Below, piece by piece: positions 24,601 to 34,017 of a DNA stretch of 64,000 nt (positions are counted from its first letter, which is position 1; each line of letters opens with the position of its first letter). The translations under genes and the position numbers were made by a program. The DNA is from Asterias rubens. Its lineage: Eukaryota > Echinodermata > Asteroidea > Forcipulatida > Asteriidae. The notes under the pieces were generated by a model. That model searched no databases and had not been told where the DNA came from. It was given only the letters and a program-made list of their open reading frames with translations. The stretch covers positions 12,606,385 to 12,670,384 of the forward strand of contig NC_047071.1 in the NCBI RefSeq assembly GCF_902459465.1, read 5' to 3'.

Positions 24601-26559
24601 GATGGCACGCACAGCCCCAAAAATGTAACGCACGAAAAAAGACTATCACCGCGAGCGGCGAAGCCGTGAAGCACCTTTACCAACTCGTTTTGGGGGCCTT
24701 ATGTTTTTCTTTTTGCCAATGATTTTGGTGGGAGAAAATGTAACGAATTTGCATCGAACGTTCTGGTGACGTCATGCAAGTAATTGTGGCTTTTTATTGG
24801 CCAGCAACTCACCACGCTAATGCATTATGCATTACGCTTTCTCCCACCCAAATTGTTGCCAAATGTACAGAAAAACATAAGGCCCCAAAACGAGTTGGTA
24901 AAGGCGCTTCGCCGCTCGCGGTGATAGTCTTTTTTCGTGCGTTACATTTTTGGGGTTGTGCGTGCCATCCGGTGTGCCGCGTGCGCCTTGACTATTGCTG
25001 GGCAGATTATGTTCTTTTGGGAACTTGTCTTGCTTTAAATATATTCTACTACTGCGGAGTAGATTTTTCAGAATTAGGGAGACTGCTCAGTTCTGAAAAG
25101 AACTGTCCTGCTTTTAAACTACTACTTCGGCCGAATGTAGAAAATTGGCTGGGACAATAGCTTTAGTGGAACAAGAGGGGAATTCTCGTTATAAACTTCA
25201 TTATACTGCAGAGTGAGTTCTTTTAAGAACTCATGATCTCAACGTTTTGACTACTATGTAGCTTGCTGTAGTTGATGGCTAGTTATAGGCCAATACCTTC
25301 AGTTGTCATTTCAGGTTGTGTGGCAGCAGACCAGGCCTGTAACTTGGGATAGCGCCAACATAGAGCTCAATAGCTCAGTTGGTTTTATAGGGGCGAGAGG
25401 TGTCGATATGGCACACTGCCCTTGGTTTTAGCGAGGTTGGCCCAGCCCTTGCTCCATCCCTCCCATGAAGAGTACTGTTTCTCCATTGTAAACAGGGCCC
25501 TGTTTCTTGGTAGTGCTAAATTTATACCACTGCTCATCACGGCACCCTTGAAGGTGCATGATTAAATATGCTGTAAGTCCCGAATCGCAGAAAGTAGACT
25601 CTTGAAATTAGATTCTTGAAATAGAGCCCTGGAAAATGACAAGTATGCCATAATGATGAACAGGGCAGGTGTATGTTGCAGGACATTTCTAAAGAGTTAT
25701 AAAATCATACCTTATCCCCTTCTTGGATGTCGCAGATTTTCTCTCCCGTCGTTGGGTTGATGGTGGGGAATGTCTTCCCACTCACAGAGTTCACAAACTC
25801 ATTGTTGATAAACAACTGCATAGAACAAGAAGAAGAGATAACAGTGTAGTGACTTGAAATTAAGATGCAGGAGACAATACTTAAAGACAGTGGACACTAT
25901 TGGTAATTGTCAAAGACCAGTCTTCTCACTGTATCTCAACATACATAATATGTATAAAATAACAAAAATGTGAAAATTTGAGCTTGATTGGTCGTCGGAG
26001 TTGCGAGATAACTATGAAAGAAAAAAAACACCCCAACCACACGATGTTGTGTGCTTTCAGATGCTTGATTTCATTACCTCAAATTCTAAACTTGAGGTCT
26101 CTAAATCAAATTCGTGGAAAATTACTTCTTTCTCGAAAACTACGTCACTTCAGAGGGAGCTCTTTCTCACAATGTACTATATTATCAACCTCTCCCAATT
26201 ACTCATTACCACTGCCTTTAATTCTAGTCGTTGTGAAATCAGCAGTTACATGTACAATGTACCTTGGGGGATTCGAACCCACAATCTTGTAATTGCAAGT
26301 CCTGTTTTCCCCCTTGTTTTATAGGTTTCCCAAGGTTTCAGAGCTAAAATGGTTAAGTTCACTTATAAGGCGTCCTTGGTTTGATTACCAGAGATAAAAA
26401 AAATAAGAAGAAGTAGAATAAATTAATAAGATCAATATAAATGACAGAAGAGAGCTATAATTACCTGTGAGTACTTTACTTCTGGTACGGCCATGTTACC
26501 AAGCTAATGACTGCAAGGGATGTAGGGGTGCAACTGGTTCTCTTATACTGACCTTTTGC
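15646..26559 (-). CDS. Aldehyde dehydrogenase, ALDH1/2 type (gene A)
   Basis: Thirteen coding exons, 5' to 3': 26465-26494, 25711-25815, 24343-24483, 23998-24124, 21731-21921, 20126-20239, 19221-19323, 18561-18745, 18104-18268, 17378-17535, 16768-16842, 16056-16095, 15646-15678. That is 1467 nt, 488 aa, all GT-AG with matching phases. The start is ATG 26492-26494; an acceptor at 26560 implies an upstream non-coding exon. Hallmarks are intact, at human ALDH2 number minus 12: PWNFP with Asn157, KPAEQTP with Lys180, FTGS at 231-234, ELGGKS with general-base Glu256, nucleophile Cys290 in GQVCC, Glu387 before IFGP, and PFGG. The family oxidises aldehydes to acids with NAD+. There is no mitochondrial presequence, so it is probably cytosolic and ALDH1-like. 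Substrate is unknown; retinal is possible. Odd features: Arg112 and Val447 in the presumed channel, and GGYNMSG where Lys is usual. Confidence 0.93.
16289..16428. mobile_element. MITE family M4, copy 1 (gene A intron 11)
   Basis: A 140-bp element with ends GGAGACTTTC / GAAAGTCTCC and an internal inverted pair around GGCAGCAGAC and GTCTGCTGCC. The reverse complement of 35572-35712 matches it except for one T in a homopolymer. Confidence 0.8.
16538..16702. repeat. Repeat family M5 in the gene A intron before exon 12
   Basis: It has the M5 blocks TTTTTGAAAGGGCAAGAGCA, AGCACCCTATGAGGAAAA and GGGCACCAAGGCAATGACCA, ending in ACAAGTATCAGGGCTG. It starts 66 bases beyond exon 11 in the direction of transcription. 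Confidence 0.6.
21281..21676. mobile_element. MITE family M1, left of exon 5 of gene A
   Basis: Left terminus AAAGGCAGTGGACACTATTG, right terminus CAATTACCAATAGTG, and a central inverted pair (GAGACCTCAGATT / TTGAGGTCTCG). It ends 55 bases downstream of exon 5 and is opposite in orientation to the copy at 21949-22236. Confidence 0.85.
21949..22236. mobile_element. MITE family M1, right of exon 5 of gene A
   Basis: It begins GGTAATTGTTAAAGACCAAT and runs through CTCACTTGGTGTAG, GATGCTTGATTTTGGGACCT and GAGGGAGCCGTTTCTCACAA. It lies 28 bases from exon 5 and is inverted relative to 21281-21676. It abuts an M2 element. Confidence 0.8.
22247..22622. mobile_element. MITE family M2 with TTAA ends (gene A intron 4)
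   Basis: Inverted ends TTTAAAGCCATTGGACCC and GGGTCCAATGGCTTTAA, TTAA at both borders, and a central hairpin (AATTCTCAATATTGAGAATT). A second copy lies at 39057-39434 in gene B. Confidence 0.8.
22570..23006. repeat. 224-bp tandem duplication
   Basis: Sequence from AATCTGTGAACTTTTTT to the GGCAGTAAC block is present twice, at 22570-22793 and 22794-23006, with few differences. The unit joins an M2 terminus, an M1-like terminus and unique sequence (CTGGCCATATCAGATCTATG), so duplication followed element insertion. Confidence 0.8.
23252..23420 (+). repeat. tRNA-Leu-like SINE, copy 1
   Basis: The head resembles a class II tRNA: TGGCCAAGCAGTTAAGAGCA (A box), a CTCAAGC anticodon-like loop, a long variable arm and GTGGGTTCAAA (B box). 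The tail carries CATGACACTTGTGTCCTTGA. The same family is at 23576, 39945 and 49272. Confidence 0.65.
23576..23872 (+). repeat. tRNA-Leu-like SINE, copy 2 (long tail)
   Basis: Head GGCCGAGCGGTTAAGACCAC with B box GGGTTCAAATCCC, then a shared tail including CCATTGCTTCGTCCTTCGAA, GAAGGGGTTCGCCCC and a CACCTTGTGAACCC block. It is the most complete copy in the window, 125 bases from exon 4 of gene A. Confidence 0.7.
24569..24993. mobile_element. MULE-type MITE, family M6 (gene A intron 2)
   Basis: A 425-bp element with long inverted ends (TAGCCTTTAGTCAAGGCGCA on the left, GTGCGCCTTGACT on the right) continuing through AAAAATGTAACGCACGAAAA and its complement. It is flanked by the 9-bp direct repeat ATTGCTGGG (24560-24568 and 24994-25002). 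A 9-bp target duplication with long inverted ends is typical of Mutator-like elements. Confidence 0.8.
25010..25240. repeat. Repeat family M7
   Basis: It contains TCTACTACTGCGGAGTAGAT and CAGTTCTGAAAAGAACTGTC, blocks repeated at 19645-19990, at 43380-43600 and in inverted form at 47955-48178. The latter block is itself an inverted pair (AGTTCT/AGAACT). Non-coding. Confidence 0.5.
25711..25815 (-). CDS. Gene A exon 2, near-identical to gene B exon 2
   Basis: It encodes 35 residues beginning [14 protein letters not shown], the first strands of the NAD-binding domain. It differs from 50522-50626 at one synonymous base only (GTG versus GTA for Val), while exons 3 to 13 of the two genes differ at many amino acids. 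Flanking intron sequence matches for only about seven bases. Confidence 0.9.
25881..26222. mobile_element. MITE family M1, complete, in gene A intron 1
   Basis: TTAA at both borders, left terminus TTAAAGACAGTGGACACTAT, right terminus CATTACCACTGCCTTTAA, and a central inverted pair around CCTCAAATTCTAAACTTGAGG. It is the cleanest M1 reference in the window. Confidence 0.85.
26262..26310 (-). repeat. SINE/tRNA-like fragment
   Basis: On the minus strand a B-box-like GGGTTCGAATCCC follows an anticodon-like TTGCAATTACAAG. It is a short fragment and not a full tRNA fold. Confidence 0.4.
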
Positions 26560-27792
26560 CTGCAAAGCAACAGTAAGCACTTACACCAATTAACAAAAAT
26601 ACACCAGTTGATCGTCCTGATTTTTCAAAAAAGAGGAGGATGAGGGCCTTTTTATTTTTTATTTTTTTATTTTTGTCAAGATGGCCGCTGAGTAATATTT
26701 CAAATCAAACAGGCCACCAATACTTCAGGTTGAACCCATCGCACACTTAGTTTATATACCTATTTGTTGCATGAGGACCTGTGTTAACACTATGAACAGG
26801 GTCGGTTTACACTAAAAAGATTTGCTCATGGCTTTATGATGATGGTCACATGCGTTCGGGAGCGTCACATTAAATTCAGAAAAAGCTCCCAGGCCAGTCC
26901 TTTTGAAAAGATGGATTAATTTTGTTTATGTTTTTTTTACAAAAATCTCAAAATAATAAATAGTAAAAAAAAAAAAAGGATGCGGGCCTTATACAAATAG
27001 GCAGAAATAAGATCAAATAAAATGCACAAAATGAATAGTTTAATGCATGTAAAAAGCGGCCCAACCCTCTTTTTTCATCCTACCCCCTGCCAGTACAGTG
27101 ACATATAGCCAGACATTCCACTTTATATAGGGGGGGGGGGGTGTCAAAACAATAAATGAACCCCCATCCCCATTAAAAATGTTTGTGCATGGAGGCATAG
27201 GTTGTATCTAGAATGGTCTTTGCAACCTGCTCCCCCCCCCCCACCCCAATGAAAATTTCTGATTTAGAAAGTTTGCCCACCTCAAAAAGGAATTGTCTTT
27301 GAGTTTACACCACCCATTGTATACGGCCTACTACCCAGCCCTGGTAGGACGTCGAAGCCCTAGGGGCCACTTTTGAATTTACACCATGCCTAACCATTGA
27401 CTAAATTGTCTTTGAATTTACACCAGGGCATTTCCAAGCCAATGTGGACATGACTCAAAAAAAATCAAATTGTGCCTACATGTTTCTTCACACTTTCTTA
27501 TTATTCCAAACACATGCCAGGATCAACTTCAACACTTTTTTTAGGATTTGCTGCACAGTTTGATTATTTAAAAAAATCATTTGTTCGGAAAGTGTATTTT
27601 TTCAGTGGGAAAACTTAAAAAACTTTGACTTTTTTCAAATGGGTCCAATGTTTTCAGCAATAAGCAGTTTTCAATAAAAGTCATTACATTTTATATCCAT
27701 GAAATATGGTGTACAAGAAATATTCATCCAATTTTAACCATCACCCTCCACTTTTCCTTTCATCGCTTACCTTCAGATACTTTAGATATAGT

Positions 27793-28764
27793 GTAGCACG
27801 AGTTACCGAAACATACATTTTTTAATTTTACTACAAAACAGTGACACTTTAATTGATGCCAATTAATATCTATCTTCTACCATTGCGTGGTGCCTCATGT
27901 ATTTATAAGAAATTGAACTGTCAAGCATTATCTACTACATTTTAATGATCCGTTAAAAGCTGTAGCACGAGTTACCGGTAGCACGAGTTACCGATATAGC
28001 ACGAGTTACCGCAACTCACTCTCCCCTAAACCAGCAGGAGGATTCAGTTAGTTTTACCAAGTATTACTTGACAACAACTGAGAGCTCTCTTCTGCATATA
28101 ATGATATATGCATAAATGCAATAGTAAAGCCTGGGGTATATGGTAGGCAGTGGCAGGCAAACTACTAAGGACCTAAACACTGAGATTTGTGACGGTCGAT
28201 GGTTTGTAAATATTGTGGTTGAATATGAAGCCTTATAAAGGAGACCACTTTCCCGGTGAAATTGTGCAAATTGGGCAAAATTATTTTACAAGTTGCTGAG
28301 GAATGCTATTTAAGAAACTTTGACATTTTGTGAAATAATAGTAAGTTGTTAATGGCCGGACAAGCTGTAGCACGAGTTACCGTAGCACGAGTTACCCTGT
28401 TTTTTTGCATGTCAATGTGAAATTAAGAAGAGCACATACTTTCTAAGGTATACCATAATAAACTTTGGCATAGTAGTTACTCATCATATAATTAATTAGA
28501 CTTGATTGGTTTTTGTTTTAGGACACGATCAAAATAAAAATGGGTAATTTTTTAGCATGTCCTCTGCTTGTAGCACGAGTTACCGATATTCAGAGCAGTC
28601 CCATGCATACAACAATTAATTTTTTTCTAGTCAAATTACTATGAGGATCTAGCCTTGGATGTTGGCTTTCAAAATACAAAACATTAAGATTCAAATCAAA
28701 TATGTTTAATAACTGGAGCCCGGAGTATGAAAAAGGACACCATAAGCTGTAGCATGAGTTACCG
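27793..28764. repeat. Cluster of eight 16-bp motifs GTAGCACGAGTTACCG
   Basis: Copies start at 27793, 27962, 27978, 27996, 28367, 28382, 28570 and 28749, all in one orientation. Most match exactly or with one change; the one at 28382 lacks the final G, and the one at 28749 has CATGAG. Adjacent copies at 27962-28011 and 28367-28396 abut or nearly abut. Sequence between copies is unrelated, so this is not a simple tandem repeat. It lies 1.3-2.3 kb upstream of the gene A start codon. Role unknown; a protein-binding array is inference. Confidence 0.85.
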
Positions 28765-29050
28765 TGGAATTGCTCACCAGCACCATTGGTATGATACACA
28801 CTACACCGACTCTACACATACGCCCCTTTACAGACAGTGGTGGTGTCAAATCAATGGGTAGGCTTCATGACAAAATGTACCCCAATAATTTTACCTCTAT
28901 TCTCTGCCTGTGTAAAGCTCCTGCCTGCAGTGTGTACAGTGTGTGTGGGCCCACAGTGGTCAGTGTATAAAACCCATGCAATCGTTATATAATGATGTTC
29001 ATGCGGTCATGTGTCCACAGCATGCATTAGCATGGATCACAAAGCACAGA

Positions 29051-29520
29051 GAGCAAGACTACTGGTAATGATATCATAGGCTGGCTATGTTATAAAATCC
29101 AGATAACAGTTAACCAGTATCAGATACAAAGCAAGGCCATTCTGTGGGCATGGATCGTGCACAATCAAGCTTGAGAGCAAGACTACTGGTAATGATATCA
29201 TAGGCTGGCTATGTTATAAAATCCAGATAACAGTTAACCAGTATCAGATACAAAGCAAGGCCATTCTGTGGGCATGGATCGTGCACAATCAAGCTTGAGA
29301 GCAAGACTACTGGTAATGATATCATAGGCTGGCTATGTTATAAAATCCAGATATCAGTTAACCAGTATCAGATACAAAGCAAGGCCATGCCCCTACTCAT
29401 TCTGTGGGCATGGATCGTGCACAATCAAGCTTCAGAGCAAGACTACTGGTAATGATATCATAGGCTGCCTACAGTATTGTTATCTAGATAAAGGGTAACC
29501 AGTAACAGAAAAAAGCAAGG
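29051..29520. repeat. 124-bp tandem array, about four units
   Basis: Units start with GAGCAAGACTACTGGTAATG at 29051, 29175, 29299 and 29435. The first two are almost identical, the third carries a 12-bp insertion, and the fourth decays after 70 bases. No coding sequence. Confidence 0.9.
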
Positions 29521-29594
29521 CCATATCCTTACTCAGTAATCTGGGCAACCTAAATGCCTTCTGTCTAGATGGCCTGTATGCACGAAGCCAGGGG

Positions 29595-29758
29595 TGGATT
29601 TCACAAAGGTAGTCCTAACTTAGGACTAGTCCTAGGCAGTGCTAAGAGATAGGACTGGTCCTAAGTTAGGACCAGTAACTCATCCTAACTTAGGACTGGT
29701 CCTATCTCTTAGCACTGCCTAGGACTAGTCCTAAGTTAGGACTATCTTTGTGAAATCC
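29595..29758. mobile_element. 164-bp near-perfect hairpin (palindromic MITE)
   Basis: Two ~76-base arms, from GGATTTCACAAAGGTAGTCC to its complement ending TTTGTGAAATCC, pair with about three mismatches around an 11-base loop. The arms are made of TCCTAACTTAGGA-type palindromes related to family M3. Confidence 0.85.
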
Positions 29759-30180
29759 TCCCCAGGTATCAAAAGATCACCACATTAGGTCATGTGACAA
29801 TCAGGTCATGTGACATTTAGATAAGGTGACCATCAGGGTCCAATTTCATAGAGCCGCTAAGCACAAAAAGTTGCTTAGCATGAAATTTCTTCCTGAATAA
29901 AAACTGGATTAACAACCAAAATTTCAATTTTTTTGCATATTGCTTGTTACTGGTATTCAGCTGTTGTTTGCTTATGCTGAAAATCACGTGGACATTTTGT
30001 TGGTAATCCTGTTTTTATCAATGAAGAAATTTCATGCTAGGGGCAATTCCAGCGTGACTGACATTACATTTTTTACTAATTTTGAATATCTAATCAGCTC
30101 TCGTGGTTAAACAATGTCAGCCATCTGTAGATAAAAATACCATATGAAAGCACAACAAAATTTAACACTAACTTTGTCAG

Positions 30181-30540
30181 ATGGTGGTCAGGTTCCAAGG
30201 TATTGGCTGCATTGTTACCGATGGTGGTCAGGTTCCAAGGTATTGGCTACATTGTTACCGATGGTGGTCAGGTTCCAAGGTATTGGCTACATTGTTACCG
30301 ATGGTGGTCAGGTTCCAAGGTATTGGCTACATTGTTACCGATGGTGGTCAGGTTCCAAGGTATTGGCTACATTGTTACCGATGGTGGTCAGGTTCCAAGG
30401 TATTGGCTACATTGTGACCGATGGTGGTCAGGTTCCAAGGTATTGGCTACATTGTTACCGATGGTGGTCAGGTTCCAAGGTATTGGCTGCATTGTTACCG
30501 ATGGTGGTCAGGTTCCAAGGTATTGGCTACATTGTTACCA
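30181..30540. repeat. 40-bp minisatellite, nine units
   Basis: Nine direct copies of a 40-bp unit (ATGGTGGTCAGGTTCCAAGG plus TATTGGCTACATTGTTACCG) with very few changes. As 40 is not a multiple of three and the unit has no plus-strand stop in any frame, all three plus frames stay open across the array. This creates long artificial reading frames. Confidence 0.95.
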
Positions 30541-30690
30541 GGCCTTTAACATTGCTTTTGAAGGGGACTGCAATTTTCCTCATGTATAAGGGGCACTCTG
30601 TGACGAAATTGTAAATTTGTACTGAAACTTTGGAGAAGGGCACCAACGCAAAAGCACAGGGCATCGCGGCAATTGCTGTGGGTGGAGTGG
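30536..30690. repeat. Repeat family M5, abutting the 40-bp array
   Basis: It starts CCAGGCCTTTAACATTG and contains GGGGCACTCTGTGACGAAA and GGGCACCAACGCAAAAGCAC, diverged M5 blocks. The minisatellite ends where this copy begins. Confidence 0.45.
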
Positions 30691-32332
30691 GTATTTTGAG
30701 ACCTGTGTTGTTAAATCTTGACATAATTTAAGGTTGAACTAACCATGGAGTTCCTCCATGAACCAACCAACACCACTTTGTAGAGATCAGTTCGCAAACT
30801 TTGCACACATTCAAGTACAATATTCCACAAAACAGTCTAGTCCTTCTCATCAAACCAGCACTCTGCAACCATCAAGTCGATCTAGTGTATGTAGGAGAAA
30901 GTATCCTAAGCTTTGAAGGAGATGGATCAGCTGATTGAGCTGCTCTCTGCTTCTTAAGATTATGACATATGGATACCCTCTCTCTATCTCTCTGTTCAGA
31001 ATTTCTTCAAATCAGTCTTATATAGCTTGCTTGAACCATGCTTGAACTCCTCTTTTTGTCTTTTTGTTGACCAACGCTTCCTTTGTTTTCCTGCACTGGG
31101 CAGCCCATCTCTGCTGCTGTCTTTAAGTATACTCTTTACTCTCTTGTAAAACTTGTGTAGTGTGAGGCTCTTGTAATAATGTTGACCCTATTTAAAAAGA
31201 AAACAGTTGTTTTATTTTACTTCGATCAATGACAAATATTCACAATGAATAATGCGCCTTACGGATTGGAGTACAGTTCACCTTACAAATTCGTTTTTCA
31301 CCTACCTGTAAAATATGGATGAATTGGACTAAAAATACAAATAAACAGATCCAATAGCATTGTTTCAGGATTATATAGCTTCATTTTAGTTGCATTGTGA
31401 GTAAAAACAAGTTATTAATCCATCCAATGTTCAAAATCTTTTTTATTAGCTTGTGTAATAACGTGACTGACATTACATTGTCGTGACTGACATTAAACGT
31501 GACTGACATTACACTTTTGTTTAACTAATAAAACAATTTAAACAACAATTATTTACCTGTTTGATAACATTGTTGCTTTACCCTGACCACCTAGTAAGAA
31601 AATAATGGAGGGCAAATTTTAGTTGCTACCATGTATACTTTTATGACAAAAATCGTCATTTTTTGTGACCGACATTACACTAAGCCTAACAAAAGCGTTC
31701 ATTTGAAGACACATACCTGGTATCTAACATTAGTTTCATATTAATTAAAGTTGTTTTCCTAAAGATAGACACTTAGAGTTGTTATTTTTACCAAACAAAA
31801 TAACTTGAGTGCCTTTGGATTAGAGAAAACTACAAAAATAAATAAATTTTGTGTTCTTACCTATGATTGGTGCCATTTAACGTAGAATCAACTTCAGAGT
31901 GCTGTAACTTTCAAGATATTTGGTCTGGATCATTTTTTTTTTCATTTCTAGAAACTCCAAAATATACTCTATCAATTTTGCAAAAGATGTATGAGAAAAA
32001 AACATTTTTAAATTTTGACCCTCGTGTCGCACTTAAGCAATTTTTTGTGTGCTTAGCAGCTCTATGAAATTGGGCCCAGATCATAAGCATACTTCATAAT
32101 GTGCACCCACTATTTATAGCCACTGAGCAGACTAAAATGTACTGTACATTGGAGGGGTTTTGACGTTAGAAAAAAAAAAAACATAGCTGAGATAGAGGAC
32201 CAGAAAGACTTCATAGATTGTGAATGTAGAGCAATGAAGGTCGAATTAGATTTTAGCTCCACGGTCATTTGACTTGGGCCAATTAGTGTGGCCCTTCGTT
32301 CGAGCTCCTGCTCTTCCTTCCTCCATGATACC

Positions 32333-32420
32333 ATTAACCTCTCCCCATTACTCGTCACCAAGAAAGGTTTATGCTAATAATTATTTTTTAGTAATTACCA
32401 ATAGTGTCCACTGCCTTTAA
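32333..32420. repeat. M1 MITE end fragment
   Basis: Right half of M1: CTCCCCATTACTCGTCACCA, then AATTACCAATAGTGTCCACT and GCCTTTAA. Confidence 0.65.
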
Positions 32421-32596
32421 TTCAATTTGGAAAATGTTAAAGTTTACTCAAACAAACTTGAAGGGAGCAAACAATTGCTTATATCATGGATCCTCAGGAA
32501 ACCGAATAATTGTCTTTATTTCAAAAATTCCCCGCCAATCCTAATAAGTTCATAACAAGAACTGTACAAAACACAGAAATACAATTAATGTATCAT

Positions 32597-32602
32597 TTTA
32601 TT
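32597..32602 (-). promoter_or_regulatory. Candidate poly(A) signal of ALDH gene B
   Basis: Minus-strand AATAAA about 1.42 kb past the stop codon, in an AT-rich stretch. The distance is similar to gene A, but I see no homology to support it. Confidence 0.3.
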
Positions 32603-33210
32603 TCATTACATTTTCAAATTATATGAAAAACAATACTTTTGCATTTGCCACAAGTCAAGTAGAAAATATTATATGTATGTATTTGTAAAAGCTGATGGAC
32701 GTGATTCAAAAAAGAAATTAAATATCGGACACATCATTTTTAAACAGCCCATGAAATCTACTCTTGGTCTGATAAAACTCCTTGAATTTACAGGAAACTA
32801 AATCTTCAGAGGTTTTTGCCAAAATCATTTGAGTAGAAACCTAGAAGTTTGATCAAACACAGCAGAATATGTAAGCCTCTTTCAGTAAATTTGAAGAGTC
32901 TGGAGATATATAATAAATTATTATCTTTTTGACTGTTAAATTTTTTGGTGCAACTGTGTGGCCCATTCCAAAGTAAACTAAGATTAATCTTTTTTAATAT
33001 CTACTTTCGTCTTCCTTTTTTGGGAGTGTCTCTTATCACTAAATTAGAAAAAAAATAAACCTTTTTAATTTTTAAGAATTACTTTCTCATTTCAAAGTTA
33101 CATAACTTTATCATTATGACACTATTTGTTTGTGCTTCGAAAGACTGTTCATACACAAATAAGGGTACTTACTGTTTACCTTCACAAAGCAAATTTTTCC
33201 ATTAAAGCGT

Positions 33211-33548
33211 TTAAGGGAAGGTACACGTTTGGTAATTGTCAAAGACCAGTCTTCTCACGTGGTGTATCCCATCATAACCATAAAATAACAAGCCTGTGAA
33301 AATTTGGGCACAATTGGTCATCGAAGTTGTGAGAAAATGATAAAAGAAAAAACACCCTTGTTGGACAAATATGTGTGCTTTCAGATAAGATAGTGTGAAA
33401 TTACCTCTTTCTCAAAAACTACGTTACTTCAGAGTGAGTGGTGTCACACAATGTTTTATATTATCAACAGCTCTTCAACGCTCGCTACCAAGTCAGCTTT
33501 TAAGTTAATTTGTTTTGAGTAATTACCAAACGTGTACCTTCCCTTTAA
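33211..33548. mobile_element. MITE family M1 variant with altered ends
   Basis: Ends TTAAGGGAAGGTACACGTTT and AAACGTGTACCTTCCCTTTAA form a clean inverted pair. The interior (GTCAAAGACCAGTCTTCTCA, TCATCGAAGTTGTGAG) is M1. It lies in the presumed gene B 3' UTR. Confidence 0.8.
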
Positions 33549-34017
33549 ATGATAACAATAAAATACAAATAATAGAGTTGTCAACACACCGGTTCTTCTC
33601 TGAACCACCACTACTCAAACGAGTTTTACACATGGTGCTACCGCAAAACGACAGCTGATTCCTACTTAATAATTAATAGAGAAATGTATTACTAGTAGGT
33701 ATGTAATTTTTTTCCAGTTTTTTCCCCCTGATTTCAGGTTCTTATCTAAAGAACAGGGGGGGAGAGTCATCACTAACGAAAAAGTCTGAAACTTGGAAAC
33801 AAATTCAAAGGTTTGTTGAACTGATGCCATGTCCCCAGTTTGGTAACCCCTGGGGTTGTAGATTCCAAGGAGCTTTTGGAAACGGTATCACAAGCACTAG
33901 ATACATGTATAGACAAATGAGCAGGATTTCTTTGATTAGGGTCGAAGTTAGTATTCTTTAACACCTAAAAAGAACTGGCCATGAAAATCTAATCTTGAAG
34001 CTGATCCTTTGTTTGGT

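Larger units (their letters stand above)
30053..31688. repeat. Cluster of five 16-bp motifs CGTGACTGACATTACA
   Basis: Copies start at 30053, 31462, 31482, 31498 and about 31673, all in the same orientation, with one or two changes in the last three. Three fall within 52 bases. This is a second irregular short-motif cluster upstream of gene A, different in sequence from the one at 27.8-28.8 kb. Confidence 0.75.
26560..32590. other. Intergenic region between ALDH genes A and B
   Basis: About 6 kb with no coding exon that I recognise. It holds two clusters of a 16-bp motif (27793-28764 and 30053-31688), a 124-bp tandem array, a 40-bp tandem array and a 164-bp hairpin, each listed separately, plus short G and C runs near 27129 and 27231. 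As both ALDH genes run leftwards, it is the upstream region of gene A. Confidence 0.6.

Noticed and set aside
30144..30614. 156-codon plus-strand open frame with Trp-rich repeats
   Set aside because: It is the 40-bp minisatellite read through. All three plus frames are open for the same reason, and there is no start context, domain or splice support.
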